A DNA stretch of 64,000 nt from CAVQMC01 sp963713505 (GTDB lineage Bacteria; Bacteroidota; Ignavibacteria; Ignavibacteriales; Ignavibacteriaceae): the NCBI GenBank assembly GCA_963713505.1, contig CAVQMC010000007.1:1-64000 (forward strand), in the 5' to 3' direction. Under the pieces are notes generated by a model. It had not been told where the DNA came from. It worked only from the letters and a program-made list of their open reading frames with translations, and searched no databases. This document shows positions 19,656 through 28,057 of the stretch, one piece after another (positions within the stretch are counted from its first letter, which is position 1; every line of letters starts with the position of its first letter). The position numbers were made by a program, and so were the translations under genes.

Positions 19656-19919
19656 CTATTTTTCAGTTTTCAAGCTGCTAAGACGCTTTGTTAATTGAGC
19701 TTTTTTTCTTGCTGCATTGTTCTTATGAATTTTTCCTTTTGCAGCACTGCGATCTAAAATTGCAACTGCTTCTTTATACATTTTTTCAGCTTGTTCCTTT
19801 TCATCGGTTGTCATAGCTTTTTTTACAACAGTTTTAATCTTTGAATTAACTCTTTTGTTTACTTGTCTTTTTCTTTCGTTAGTTCTTATTCTTTTCTTTG
19901 CCGATTTATGACTGGCCAT
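19656..19919 (-). CDS. rpsT: 30S ribosomal protein S20
   Basis: 87-residue, highly basic, all-helical ribosomal protein binding 16S rRNA. The start MASHKSAKKRIRTNERKR is diagnostic, and KGKIHKNNAARKKAQLTKRL near the C-terminus is the second conserved block. The ATG at 19919 is chosen over an upstream in-frame start because it begins with MASHKSA and has AGAGG about 11 bases upstream. It is a single-gene unit with a sigma70-like promoter (19961-19989) and a strong terminator. Confidence 0.97.
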   Translation of the reverse strand: MASHKSAKKRIRTNERKRQVNKRVNSKIKTVVKKAMTTDEKEQAEKMYKEAVAILDRSAAKGKIHKNNAARKKAQLTKRLSSLKTEK

Positions 19920-19960
19920 TTTCGCGTATACCTCTAATAGATTATAAAAAAGTGACCTTA

Positions 19961-19989
19961 AATATAGCAATTATGCAGTTTGATGTCAA
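19961..19989 (-). promoter_or_regulatory. sigma70-like promoter of rpsT
   Basis: On the minus strand TTGACA (19989-19984) and TATATT (19966-19961) are separated by 17 bases. TATATTTA also nearly matches the Bacteroidota -7 element, with TTTG about 20 bases upstream. The leader to the ATG is about 35 bases. Confidence 0.65.
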
Positions 19990-20038
19990 ACATGAGTTTA
20001 TTAATTTAGGAACCTAAATCAAGTAATTTCTTTAGATA

Positions 20039-20677
20039 ATGATCAAAATAAACGAAATATATTACTCAATTCAAGGTGAAAGCTCAAAAGCCGGTTTGCC
20101 GTGTGTTTTTATAAGATTAACCTACTGTAATTTAAGATGCACATATTGCGACACAGAATATGCATTTTATGATGGAAAAGAGTATGAAATCGATGAAATA
20201 ATAGAAAAAGTGAAGAAATACAATTGTAAATTAGTAGAAGTTACCGGTGGCGAACCTTTATTTCAGAAAGATTCCTATCAATTAATATATGAACTTTGTG
20301 AAAACGGATTTGAAGTTCTTGTGGAAACCGGCGGAAGTCTGCCGATTAGAGAAGTTGATAAAAGAGCTAAAATTATAATGGATCTTAAATGTCCTTCAAG
20401 CGGAATGATGAAAAAGAACATGTATGAAAATATAGATTATCTAAAGAAAGAAGATGAAGTGAAGTTTGTTATCGGGAACATGGAAGATTACGAATGGTCA
20501 AAAGAGATCATAAAAAAATATTCTCTGGAAAATAAATGTGAAATTCTGTTTTCCACTGTCTTCGGAAAACTTGAACCTCAAACATTAGTTGATTGGATTT
20601 TAAAAGATAATTTAAATGTAAGATTCCAATTGCAGATGCATAAATTTATTTGGGATCCTTTAACAAAAGGAGTTTAA
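20039..20677 (+). CDS. queE: 7-carboxy-7-deazaguanine synthase QueE (radical SAM)
   Basis: Converts 6-carboxy-tetrahydropterin to 7-carboxy-7-deazaguanine on the way to preQ0 and queuosine. The [4Fe-4S] motif CNLRCTYC uses Cys30, Cys34 and Cys37, with the typical radical SAM CX3CX2C spacing. SIQGESSKAGLPCVFIRL and VEVTGGEPLFQ are further QueE hallmarks. Length (212) is normal. queD follows after 3 bases, so the two successive pathway steps are encoded together. Confidence 0.95.
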   Translation: MIKINEIYYSIQGESSKAGLPCVFIRLTYCNLRCTYCDTEYAFYDGKEYEIDEIIEKVKKYNCKLVEVTGGEPLFQKDSYQLIYELCENGFEVLVETGGSLPIREVDKRAKIIMDLKCPSSGMMKKNMYENIDYLKKEDEVKFVIGNMEDYEWSKEIIKKYSLENKCEILFSTVFGKLEPQTLVDWILKDNLNVRFQLQMHKFIWDPLTKGV

Positions 20678-20680
20678 AAA

Positions 20681-21098
20681 ATGAAAATTGCTAAAGAGTT
20701 TAATTGGGAAATGGGACACAGACTTCCCGAACATTTTGGAAAGTGTAAAAATATTCATGGACATTCCTATAAAATGATTGTTGAGCTGGAAGGGGAATTA
20801 CAATCAAGCGGAATGGTAATGGATTATTATGATGTTAAAAAAAATATAAACCCAATTGTAGAAAGACTTGATCACGCATTTATGGTTTACAAAGACGATA
20901 AAGAAACTATTACCTTTCTTGAAAAAATTAATTCCAAAAGAATCGTTGTAGATTTTCAATCAACAGTTGAAAATATTTGTAATTATATTCTCTCCGAATT
21001 AAAAAAAATCAACTTTCCAGATAAATATTAATTCTATTAAAGTAAGAATTCATGAAACTCCCGATGATTACGCAGAAGAATCAATAACACTCAACTAA
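20681..21098 (+). CDS. queD: 6-carboxy-tetrahydropterin synthase QueD, one frameshift
   Basis: Makes 6-carboxy-5,6,7,8-tetrahydropterin from dihydroneopterin triphosphate. Zinc ligands are the His in MGHRL and the pair in NIHGHSY; the catalytic Cys lies in FGKCKNIHGH and an acid/base segment is LDHAFMV. The frame breaks near 21025: the open stretch stops at 21031, but frame 3 continues as NSIKVRIHETPDDYAEES to a TAA at 21096-21098. That restores the conserved C-terminal 'V-x-V-x-E-T' strand. One extra base explains it. Corrected length is about 138 residues, as expected. Confidence 0.92.
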
Positions 21099-21174
21099 AA
21101 TTATTATAAATCTTTTTATTTTAATATTGTATTCTTGATATTGTTATTTCTTTATGCATCATTTATTTTAATAC

Positions 21175-23388
21175 ATGATGAATAAACCAAGTGAGAATAT
21201 TTTAGAAAGTTCGGTTCAATACATAAAATCCGTTGGACCGAAAAGAGCAGAATCATTTCAGAAAATCGGAATTTCAACAATCCGCGATTTATTATTTTAT
21301 TTTCCTACCAGACATTTAGATCGATCCACAACTCTTACCGCTGCAAAAGCATACGGTTATTTAATGAACGGCTATGATGGTGAGATAACAATAATTGGTA
21401 AAGTTTATAATAAAGAAAAATTAAGATTCGGAAGAAGAGAATTATTAAAAGTTCAGTTTAGAGATTCCACCGGCTTTTTTGAATGTGTATGGTTCCAGGG
21501 AATAAAATATTTTACTAATATTTTTAACGACGGAGATTATTATGCTGTTTCTGCAAAACCTATAGTTTCTAAATATGGTAATCTTCAATTTACTCATCCG
21601 GATTTTGATAGAATTCCCGAAGAAGAATCACAAAGTTTTCTTAATACCGGAAAAATAATTCCGTTTTATAGAATTCCGAAAGAACTGCGTTCTAAAAATA
21701 TAGGCGATTTCAGTTTAAGAAGAATTATCAGCAATGCAGTTGAACATTATGTTGATAATCTAACCGAGACTTTACCCCAAAAAATTATTGAAGAATTTCA
21801 ATTATTAAATATAATTGAAGCAGTAAAAAATATTCATTTTCCTGAGTCTTATGAAAAATTAAAAGAAGCATATAAAAGATTTAAATTCGAGGAAGCTTTT
21901 TATTTAGAAATATTAGTTGCTTTAAAGAAACATAATTATAAAAACTCTTTAAAAGGAATTACTTTTAAGATAAAATCGGATCTCATTAATGATTTTTTAA
22001 AAATCCTTCCTTTCAAATTGACTAAGGCTCAGTTAAATTCTTTAAGTGATATTAAAAACGATATGCTTAATTCACAGCCAATGAATCGTTTGCTTCAAGG
22101 AGATGTTGGAAGCGGGAAAACTATTGTCGCTTTAATTTCAATGTTAATTGCAGTTGATAACGGATTTCAAGCTGTTATGATGGCTCCGACTGAAATACTG
22201 GCAGATCAGCATGCAAAAAATATTTCAAAATTAATGAAAAGTTTATCCGAAGTTCATAAAAAAAGAGAAATAAAAGTAAGCTTGCTTTTAGGCGGACAAA
22301 AAAAATCGGTCAGAAATAAAACTCTTGAAAGTATAGAACTTCAAGAAGCCGATATAATAATCGGAACTCATGCTTTGTTTGAAGAAAAAGTTAATTTTAA
22401 AAATCTTGGTTTTGCAATCGTAGATGAACAGCATCGTTTTGGAGTTGTTCAAAGAGCAAAATTACTCAGCAAAGGAAAAACACCTGATGTTCTCGTGATG
22501 AGCGCAACACCAATTCCAAGAACATTATCGATGACAGTTTATGGAGATTTAGATGTTTCTATAATAGATGAAATGCCTAAAAACAGAAAACCGGTTAAAA
22601 CTTTGCTTCGGGGAGAAAGTAAACTTCCTGCAATTTATAAATTTATAATTGATAAATCTAAGGAAGGTTACCAATCTTTTATCGTCTATCCTTTGGTTGA
22701 AGAATCCGAAAAGTTAGAACTAAAAGCAGCTCAAACTTATTATGATGAATTGAAAAATGGTTTTCTTAAAGATTTGAATGTAGGATTAATTCATGGAAGA
22801 ATGAACTGGAAAGAAAAAGAAGAGATAATGCTATTGTTTCTAAAAAAAGAATTCGATGTTTTAATTGCGACAACAGTTATTGAAGTCGGGATAGATATTC
22901 CCGACGCAAATATAATTTTAATTAATGATGCTCACCGTTTTGGACTTTCACAGCTGCATCAGCTTAGAGGAAGAGTTGGAAGAAGTTCGAAGCAAGCTTA
23001 TTGTGTTTTAATTACAAAAGATGAATTTGCCGCATCAACCAATAAAAATGAGTTGAATTTCGAATATTTATCAACAACGCAGCTTGAAAAATATAAGGCT
23101 TCGGTAAGAATGCAGACAATGGTTAAGTACACCGACGGATTTAAAGTTGCTGAAGTAGATCTAAAGCTAAGAGGTCCGGGAGATATTTTTGGCGTTAAGC
23201 AAAGCGGATTTCCGGATTTAAATTTTATAGATTTAACAACAGATACAAAATATATTCTTGATGCCAAAGAAGCTGCATTTAAAATTGTTGAAGATGATTC
23301 CCGCTTTACTAAAGAAGAAAACAAAATTATAAGAGCAAATCTTTTAAAACACTACTCCGAAAACTTAAACTATTCTAAAATTGCTTGA
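21175..23388 (+). CDS. recG: ATP-dependent DNA helicase RecG
   Basis: 737-residue superfamily 2 helicase that remodels stalled forks and Holliday junctions. The N-terminal wedge/OB domain (about 60-160) precedes the helicase core: Walker A LLQGDVGSGKT (about 309-316), MAPTEILADQH, DEQH box VDEQHRFGVVQ, SATPIPRTL, and motifs V/VI with ATTVIEVGIDIPDAN and QLRGRVGRS. The C-terminal TRG-like segment LRGPGDIFGVKQSG is present. Two adjacent ATGs (21175, 21178) could start it. The gene is intact. Confidence 0.97.
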   Translation: MMNKPSENILESSVQYIKSVGPKRAESFQKIGISTIRDLLFYFPTRHLDRSTTLTAAKAYGYLMNGYDGEITIIGKVYNKEKLRFGRRELLKVQFRDSTGFFECVWFQGIKYFTNIFNDGDYYAVSAKPIVSKYGNLQFTHPDFDRIPEEESQSFLNTGKIIPFYRIPKELRSKNIGDFSLRRIISNAVEHYVDNLTETLPQKIIEEFQLLNIIEAVKNIHFPESYEKLKEAYKRFKFEEAFYLEILVALKKHNYKNSLKGITFKIKSDLINDFLKILPFKLTKAQLNSLSDIKNDMLNSQPMNRLLQGDVGSGKTIVALISMLIAVDNGFQAVMMAPTEILADQHAKNISKLMKSLSEVHKKREIKVSLLLGGQKKSVRNKTLESIELQEADIIIGTHALFEEKVNFKNLGFAIVDEQHRFGVVQRAKLLSKGKTPDVLVMSATPIPRTLSMTVYGDLDVSIIDEMPKNRKPVKTLLRGESKLPAIYKFIIDKSKEGYQSFIVYPLVEESEKLELKAAQTYYDELKNGFLKDLNVGLIHGRMNWKEKEEIMLLFLKKEFDVLIATTVIEVGIDIPDANIILINDAHRFGLSQLHQLRGRVGRSSKQAYCVLITKDEFAASTNKNELNFEYLSTTQLEKYKASVRMQTMVKYTDGFKVAEVDLKLRGPGDIFGVKQSGFPDLNFIDLTTDTKYILDAKEAAFKIVEDDSRFTKEENKIIRANLLKHYSENLNYSKIA

Positions 23389-23639
23389 GCTTTTTTAAAT
23401 TTTTTATCTAATGATTAATTTTGCTTTAAAAAATTATTTTAAATTTTTTTTTAAAAACACTTTCGTTTAAACAAAATTTTTTTTTATTAGTAATTAAAAT
23501 TTGATTAATAAATTTTTTTAACAGAAATTTGAAGTGCAAATAAAAAATTTTTAGTTCTTTTTGTATTGAAGAAAAAAAATTAAGTCAAAAAAATAATTTT
23601 TAGTTTTAAAAATATTTTTTCTTTATCACAAAAAACTTA
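23389..23639. other. very AT-rich intergenic stretch after recG
   Basis: Together with the promoter that follows this makes a gap of 321 bases without a gene. It consists largely of alternating A and T runs, including several of 7-8 bases, with no open frame or stable hairpin that I can see. Such curved A-tract DNA often lies upstream of promoters; here it precedes the 23640 promoter. Confidence 0.5.
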
Positions 23640-23693
23640 TTGACTTAAAGTTATTAATAATTATATTTGCTAAAAAAAATTTTTAAAAGGAGA
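23640..23693 (+). promoter_or_regulatory. promoter and ribosome binding site of the kamA operon
   Basis: TTGACT at 23640-23645, a 16-base spacer, and TATATTTG at 23662-23669 combine a sigma70-like -35 with the Bacteroidota -7 element. AAGGAGA at 23687-23693 is a strong Shine-Dalgarno. It lies 16 bases before the TTG at 23710 but only 4 bases before an in-frame ATT at 23698. Confidence 0.7.
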
Positions 23694-23709
23694 AAATATT
23701 TTATCTTCT

Positions 23710-24780
23710 TTGTTTAATGTTAGACTGAACGTTGCATTAACATTTAATGTCAAACCAGAAAGTGAAACTTTCCTAGAAGATTTATCCCCTAATTCAAAAG
23801 ATACACAAGTTCAAGAGATGAAGTCTGTGGATACTTTTGCCGAGTGGGATACTTGGGAAACTATTAATGCTGTCAAAGAAGCAATAGAATGTTTTCACAA
23901 CGTTACTATGATTGAAGCTGATGAATCCGCTTACGAAAAATTTAAACAGCTTCGACCGGATATTGTATTTAATATTGCCGAAGGTGCAAACGGAATAAGC
24001 CGTGAATCGCAAATTCCTTCAATGCTGGATATGCTGCGAATTCCTTATACAGGTTCGGATCCGTTAACTTTGGCAACGTGTCTCGATAAAGCACGTACTA
24101 AAGAAATTTTATCATATTACAAAATACCTACTCCTAATTTTGTAATAGCGGATAGTTTAAGCCAAACTTCCAACTTAAACTTCAGATTTCCATTAATTGT
24201 TAAACCGATTTCTGAAGGTTCCAGTAAAGGAATTTTTTCTTCTTCATTTGTAAAGAATAATTCTGAATTGACAGATGAAGTAGAAAGGGTTCTTTCTGAA
24301 TATAATCAATCTGCACTTATTGAAGAGTTTTTACCGGGAAGAGAATTTACCGTTGCAATCATGGGAAACGGATCGGACGCAGAAGTGTTACCTATTGTTG
24401 AAATAAACTACGGTGAATTCCCGAATGATTTTATCCCGATATACTCTTATGAAGCAAAGTGGATTTTAGATACAAAAGAAAATCCTCTTAATGTATTCAC
24501 ATGTCCTGCTCAATTAACTCCGGATTTAGAAAATGAAATTAAATCTACTGTACTTAAAACATATAATGTTTTAAGATGCCGAGATTGGAGCAGGATAGAT
24601 GTTAGACTTGACGAAAATAATGTTCCCAGTATTATTGAAGTGAATCCATTACCAGGAATACTTCCTAATCCTGAAGAGAACTCCTGTTTTCCGAAAGCTG
24701 CACGTGCAGCAGGCTTAAATTATAACGATATGATAAATAAAGTTCTTTACGCTGCGGCTAAGAGACACAAAATATTATGA
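23710..24780 (+). CDS. D-Ala-D-Ala-ligase-like ATP-grasp enzyme (first copy)
   Basis: ATP-grasp carboxylate-amine ligase of about 356 residues. Family marks are PYTGSDPLTLATCLDKARTK, the ATP-binding FPLIVKPISEGSSKGI, IEEFLPGREFTVAIMG and the metal-binding RIDVRLDENNVPSIIEVNPLPG. True Ddl enzymes make D-Ala-D-Ala; the operon and the presence of a second divergent copy suggest another amino-acid ligation. No ATG fits the N-terminus: TTG at 23710 is taken, but the Shine-Dalgarno favours ATT at 23698, or a base is wrong. The stop overlaps the next gene as ATGA. Confidence 0.8.
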   Translation: MFNVRLNVALTFNVKPESETFLEDLSPNSKDTQVQEMKSVDTFAEWDTWETINAVKEAIECFHNVTMIEADESAYEKFKQLRPDIVFNIAEGANGISRESQIPSMLDMLRIPYTGSDPLTLATCLDKARTKEILSYYKIPTPNFVIADSLSQTSNLNFRFPLIVKPISEGSSKGIFSSSFVKNNSELTDEVERVLSEYNQSALIEEFLPGREFTVAIMGNGSDAEVLPIVEINYGEFPNDFIPIYSYEAKWILDTKENPLNVFTCPAQLTPDLENEIKSTVLKTYNVLRCRDWSRIDVRLDENNVPSIIEVNPLPGILPNPEENSCFPKAARAAGLNYNDMINKVLYAAAKRHKIL

Positions 24781-25838
24781 CACAAAATTCTAGAATATTA
24801 ATTATATACAATTCTCCTGTAAGTGTTTTCCCGATTTACAACGGTAAACCTTCCAATGATTCTCTCTCTTCCAATGATCTTTCCGAAAGCGGTTTTTCCA
24901 AAGAAATATTAAAAGTTAAGAAAACTTTACAGGAACATTTTACCTTTGTCGGCTCAATTGCTGTTGATAAAAATATAGAAAAAACAATTCAAAAGATTAA
25001 TGATTTTTCTCCCAATGCAATTATCAATTTTGTTGAATCTGTTGAAGGTATTTCTTCTTATGAATACTGCATGGCTGGAATATATGAATTGATGGGATAT
25101 CATTACACAGGGAATATTCCATCATGTTTAGGTAATTGTTTAAATAAAGGCAGAACTAAAAATATTTTAAGATCATTTGGAATAAACACACCCGGTTTTA
25201 TAACTGTTAAACCCAAAAAGAATTTACATGAGGAAGATTTTAATTTAAACTTTCCTGTAATTCTAAAATTACTTAATGAAGATGCAAGTATAGGGATCTC
25301 AGAATTTTCTGTGGTTAATGATTTTAAAACTTTAAAAAAACAATTAAACTTTCTATTAAAAACTTATAACCAGGAAGTATTAATAGAAGAATATATTGAC
25401 GGAAGAGAGTTAAATGTTGCAATTTTAGGAAATACAGTTCTACCGGTTTCAGAGATTGAATTTAAAGGATTACCCAAAGATCTTCCTAAGATAGTTACAT
25501 ATGACGGAAAATGGATTGCCGACAGTATTTATTATAATCATACAAAACCAAAATGTCCGGCAAGATTAAACAAAAGATTACAAAAAAAGATTGAAGAAAT
25601 TGCGTTATTAGCTTTTCAAGCTATGAATTGCAGAGATTATGCTAGAGTAGATATACGTGTTAATAAAAAACAAATTCCTTTTGTAATTGAAGTAAATCCG
25701 AATCCCGATATTTCCGAAGACTCTGGATTTGTTAGAGCTGCAAAAGCTGCAGGTATTTCTTATTCAGATCTTCTATTTAAAATTGCAAATTTTGCATTAG
25801 CGAGAAAAGGAAATGATACGCAGAATAAAGCAAGCTGA
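24777..25838 (+). CDS. D-Ala-D-Ala-ligase-like ATP-grasp enzyme (second copy)
   Basis: 353-residue ATP-grasp protein, clearly a divergent paralogue of its upstream neighbour. It shows YEYCMAGIYELMGYHYTG, NKGRTKNILRSFGINTPGF, FPVILKLLNEDASIGIS, IEEYIDGRELNVAILG and ARVDIRVNKKQIPFVIEVNPNPD. Metal and ATP contacts look intact, while the substrate loops differ from the first copy, so the two may join different building blocks. Its start overlaps the previous stop by 4 bases and its end overlaps the GNAT gene by 26 bases, which implies coupled translation. Confidence 0.8.
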   Translation: MTQNSRILIIYNSPVSVFPIYNGKPSNDSLSSNDLSESGFSKEILKVKKTLQEHFTFVGSIAVDKNIEKTIQKINDFSPNAIINFVESVEGISSYEYCMAGIYELMGYHYTGNIPSCLGNCLNKGRTKNILRSFGINTPGFITVKPKKNLHEEDFNLNFPVILKLLNEDASIGISEFSVVNDFKTLKKQLNFLLKTYNQEVLIEEYIDGRELNVAILGNTVLPVSEIEFKGLPKDLPKIVTYDGKWIADSIYYNHTKPKCPARLNKRLQKKIEEIALLAFQAMNCRDYARVDIRVNKKQIPFVIEVNPNPDISEDSGFVRAAKAAGISYSDLLFKIANFALARKGNDTQNKAS

Positions 25839-26277
25839 TGTAGAAGAAATAGAAAAGATGTTGAATAAAATTCCAAACTTTAGCAAAAATGAAGTTGAAG
25901 TTGCAATGGAATTGGTAAACATAGCGGCGAATCAAAAGCAGGATGATTATAACATTTTTGTCTTCGAAGAAAAAAATAAAGTAATAGGATATCATTGTAC
26001 AGGTAAAAGACCACTGACTGATGCAGTTTATGATTTATATTGGATCGTTGCAGATCCGGAGTATTCAAAAAAAGGAATTGGTAAGGCATTATTATTGCAT
26101 GCAGAAAACTTTGTTAAAGAAAAAAACGGAAGATGGATTTTGGCAGAAACTTCTTCTAAAGAAAATTATTCGTCCACAAGAAATTTTTATTTAAGAAATA
26201 ATTATACAATAGTTGCGCAAATAAATGATTTTTATTCTGATAGGCGACAGCCTATTGGTATTCGGAAAGTTTTTTAA
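25813..26277 (+). CDS. GNAT-family N-acetyltransferase
   Basis: 154-residue single GNAT domain that would transfer an acetyl group from acetyl-CoA to an amine. The acetyl-CoA pyrophosphate loop is DPEYSKKGIGKALLLHAENF (Q/R-x-x-G-x-G/A form), and STRNFYLRNNYTI is the C-terminal strand. It is much shorter than characterised AblB beta-lysine acetyltransferases, so it need not be the same enzyme, though its position before a kamA-like gene is reminiscent of ablB-ablA. It starts inside the previous gene and ends 28 bases before kamA. Confidence 0.83.
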   Translation: MIRRIKQADVEEIEKMLNKIPNFSKNEVEVAMELVNIAANQKQDDYNIFVFEEKNKVIGYHCTGKRPLTDAVYDLYWIVADPEYSKKGIGKALLLHAENFVKEKNGRWILAETSSKENYSSTRNFYLRNNYTIVAQINDFYSDRRQPIGIRKVF

Positions 26278-26305
26278 TTATAACGAAACAAATAGAGGGT
26301 AGACC

Positions 26306-27479
26306 ATGGAATTATGGCAGCAAATGATAAGAGATAGTATTCATACTGTCGATCAGCTTGTTGAAAAATTCAAAATAGATAGAAAAACTGCTGAAGATCT
26401 TGATGAATTTTTTCAAGCCAGAATAAATCCATATTATCTTAGCTTAATTCGTTACCCTGGCGATCCCATTTGGCGTCAATGCGTTCCGGATAAAGAGGAA
26501 CTTGATGATTTTGATGCCGAAGAAGATCCTTTAATGGAAGATGCCATGAGTCCTGTTCCAAATATAACTCATAGATATCCCGACCGTGCACTTTTTCTTG
26601 TTACCAGTCAATGCGGGTTATACTGCCGTTTCTGTACAAGAAAAAGAAAAGTCGGTGACTATGAAAAAATTTCCATGAAAGGATTGGAAAGTGCTTTCAA
26701 ATATCTGGAACAACATACGGAAATTCGAGATGTAATTCTTTCCGGCGGCGATCCTTTAATGTTAACTGATACTATGCTGGAAAAAATACTTATTAGGTTA
26801 AGACAAATTCCTCATATTGAAATTATCAGACTCGGTAGTAAAATGCCTTGCGTACTTCCGCATAGAATTACAGATAAACTGGTAAATATGTTAAAGAAAT
26901 ATCATCCTATTTATTTAAATACTCATTTTAATCATCCTTGGGAAATTACACCGGAAAGCAGCAGAGCTTGCGAAATGCTGGCAAATGCCGGTGTACCGGT
27001 TGGAAATCAAATGGTTTTAATGAAAGGTGTTAATGATGATCCTGCAGTTGTTAAAGAACTAATGCAAAAATTGATTAAGAATAAGAGTTAGACCTTATTA
27101 TATGTATATGGCTGATGAAACTAAAGGTGCAAATCATTTCCGTACTTCAATTGAAACCGGTTTAGAGATTATTGAAAACTTAAGAGGACATACAAGCGGA
27201 TTAGCAATTCCTCATTTTGTAATTGATGCACCAGGCGGCGGCGGGAAAATTCCTATTCTTCCTAATTATGTTCTTCATCAGGATGAAGATAAAATTATTT
27301 TAAGAAATTATAAGAATAAAATTTATTCTTATAAAAATTATAAAGACAGAAACAATCCTGCTAAAAAAGATTCTAAAAACGGAAAATCGTCTAATAACGG
27401 AAAGAATGGTAAATCTAAAGTAAAAGAAGTTGAAGTTACTAAAATAGAAATTCCAATTTTAGAAGAAGTAGAAAATTAA
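26306..27479 (+). CDS. KamA-family radical SAM aminomutase (lysine 2,3-aminomutase-like), one frameshift
   Basis: PLP- and SAM-dependent aminomutase moving the alpha-amino group to the beta carbon. The cluster motif is CGLYCRFC (Cys103, 107, 110). The PLP lysine is in DAPGGGGKIP. The two Asp that recognise the lysine side chain in clostridial LAM are matched by the Asp in YMYMADET and in VIDAPGGGG, favouring lysine over glutamate. The frame breaks near 27085: one extra base separates LIKNK from VRPYYMYMADE. Corrected length is about 390 residues with a Lys/Asn/Gly-rich tail. Promoter-proximal ATP-grasp and GNAT genes suggest a product built on beta-lysine. Confidence 0.88.
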
Positions 27480-27492
27480 TCCAAGAGTGAAA

Positions 27493-27545
27493 AAAAGCCA
27501 TTTCGTTTGATTATAAAATTTAATTTAACCGGAATGGCTTTTCTC
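27493..27545 (+). terminator. terminator between kamA and the thioredoxin-like gene
   Basis: AAAAAGCCATTTCG near 27493-27506 pairs, with one mismatch, with CGGAATGGCTTTT at 27529-27541; an AT-rich loop lies between and T-rich sequence follows. It can serve both convergent genes and overlaps the last codons of the minus-strand gene. Confidence 0.65.
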
Positions 27546-28055
27546 TTTTCCTTCCAATATCCTAATCATATCTTCTTCCAAACTCCACTGCGGTGATTCA
27601 ACTATTCTACCTAATTCTTCATTATTTTTATAAAATATAAATGTTGGGACAAGTTTAATATTTAAACTATCAACTTCGCCGGCTTTTCCAATTCTATTTC
27701 TGTCAACACAAATTAGATGAATACTATCGGCTGGTTCATTAATATCGTCCATAATTTTATAAAATCTCGGAACTTCTCTATGGCTATCGCTGCACCAGGT
27801 TCCCATAACTACTGTAACGCCAACATTTCTCATCAAATTTTTTATTTCAGGTAATGATGTAGAATCAACATCATATAAATCATAGCTGGAATTAAACCAC
27901 CATGAAAATGAAGTATCTTTAAAAGCCTCTCTTGTGCAAGGACCTATCAGCATTGGTTTGCCGGAAGATTCATCGGTAACTAATGTGTTTTTATCTTGTG
28001 CAAATAAAGAAAGTGAAATTAAAAGAAGAATAAAAATTAACATTAACCTGTTCAT
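27525..28055 (-). CDS. exported thioredoxin-fold protein with a single active-site cysteine
   Basis: 176-residue protein with a signal peptide (MNRLMLIFILLLISLSLFAQ), so periplasmic. The thioredoxin fold is seen in VTVVMGTWCSDSHREVPRFYKI and NIKLVPTFIFY with the cis-proline. The active site reads CSDS, keeping only the first Cys of CXXC, so it cannot form the usual disulfide alone. It may act as a monothiol, reductase-coupled or peroxiredoxin-like protein. It ends 2 bases downstream of the nadK stop on the same strand and is probably cotranscribed with it. Confidence 0.8.
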   Translation of the reverse strand: MNRLMLIFILLLISLSLFAQDKNTLVTDESSGKPMLIGPCTREAFKDTSFSWWFNSSYDLYDVDSTSLPEIKNLMRNVGVTVVMGTWCSDSHREVPRFYKIMDDINEPADSIHLICVDRNRIGKAGEVDSLNIKLVPTFIFYKNNEELGRIVESPQWSLEEDMIRILEGKEKSHSG

Positions 28056-28057
28056 AA

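Noticed and set aside
26306..27479. Programmed frameshift in the kamA-like gene
   Set aside because: No slippery heptamer is seen, and the same kind of one-base change occurs in unrelated genes across the window.
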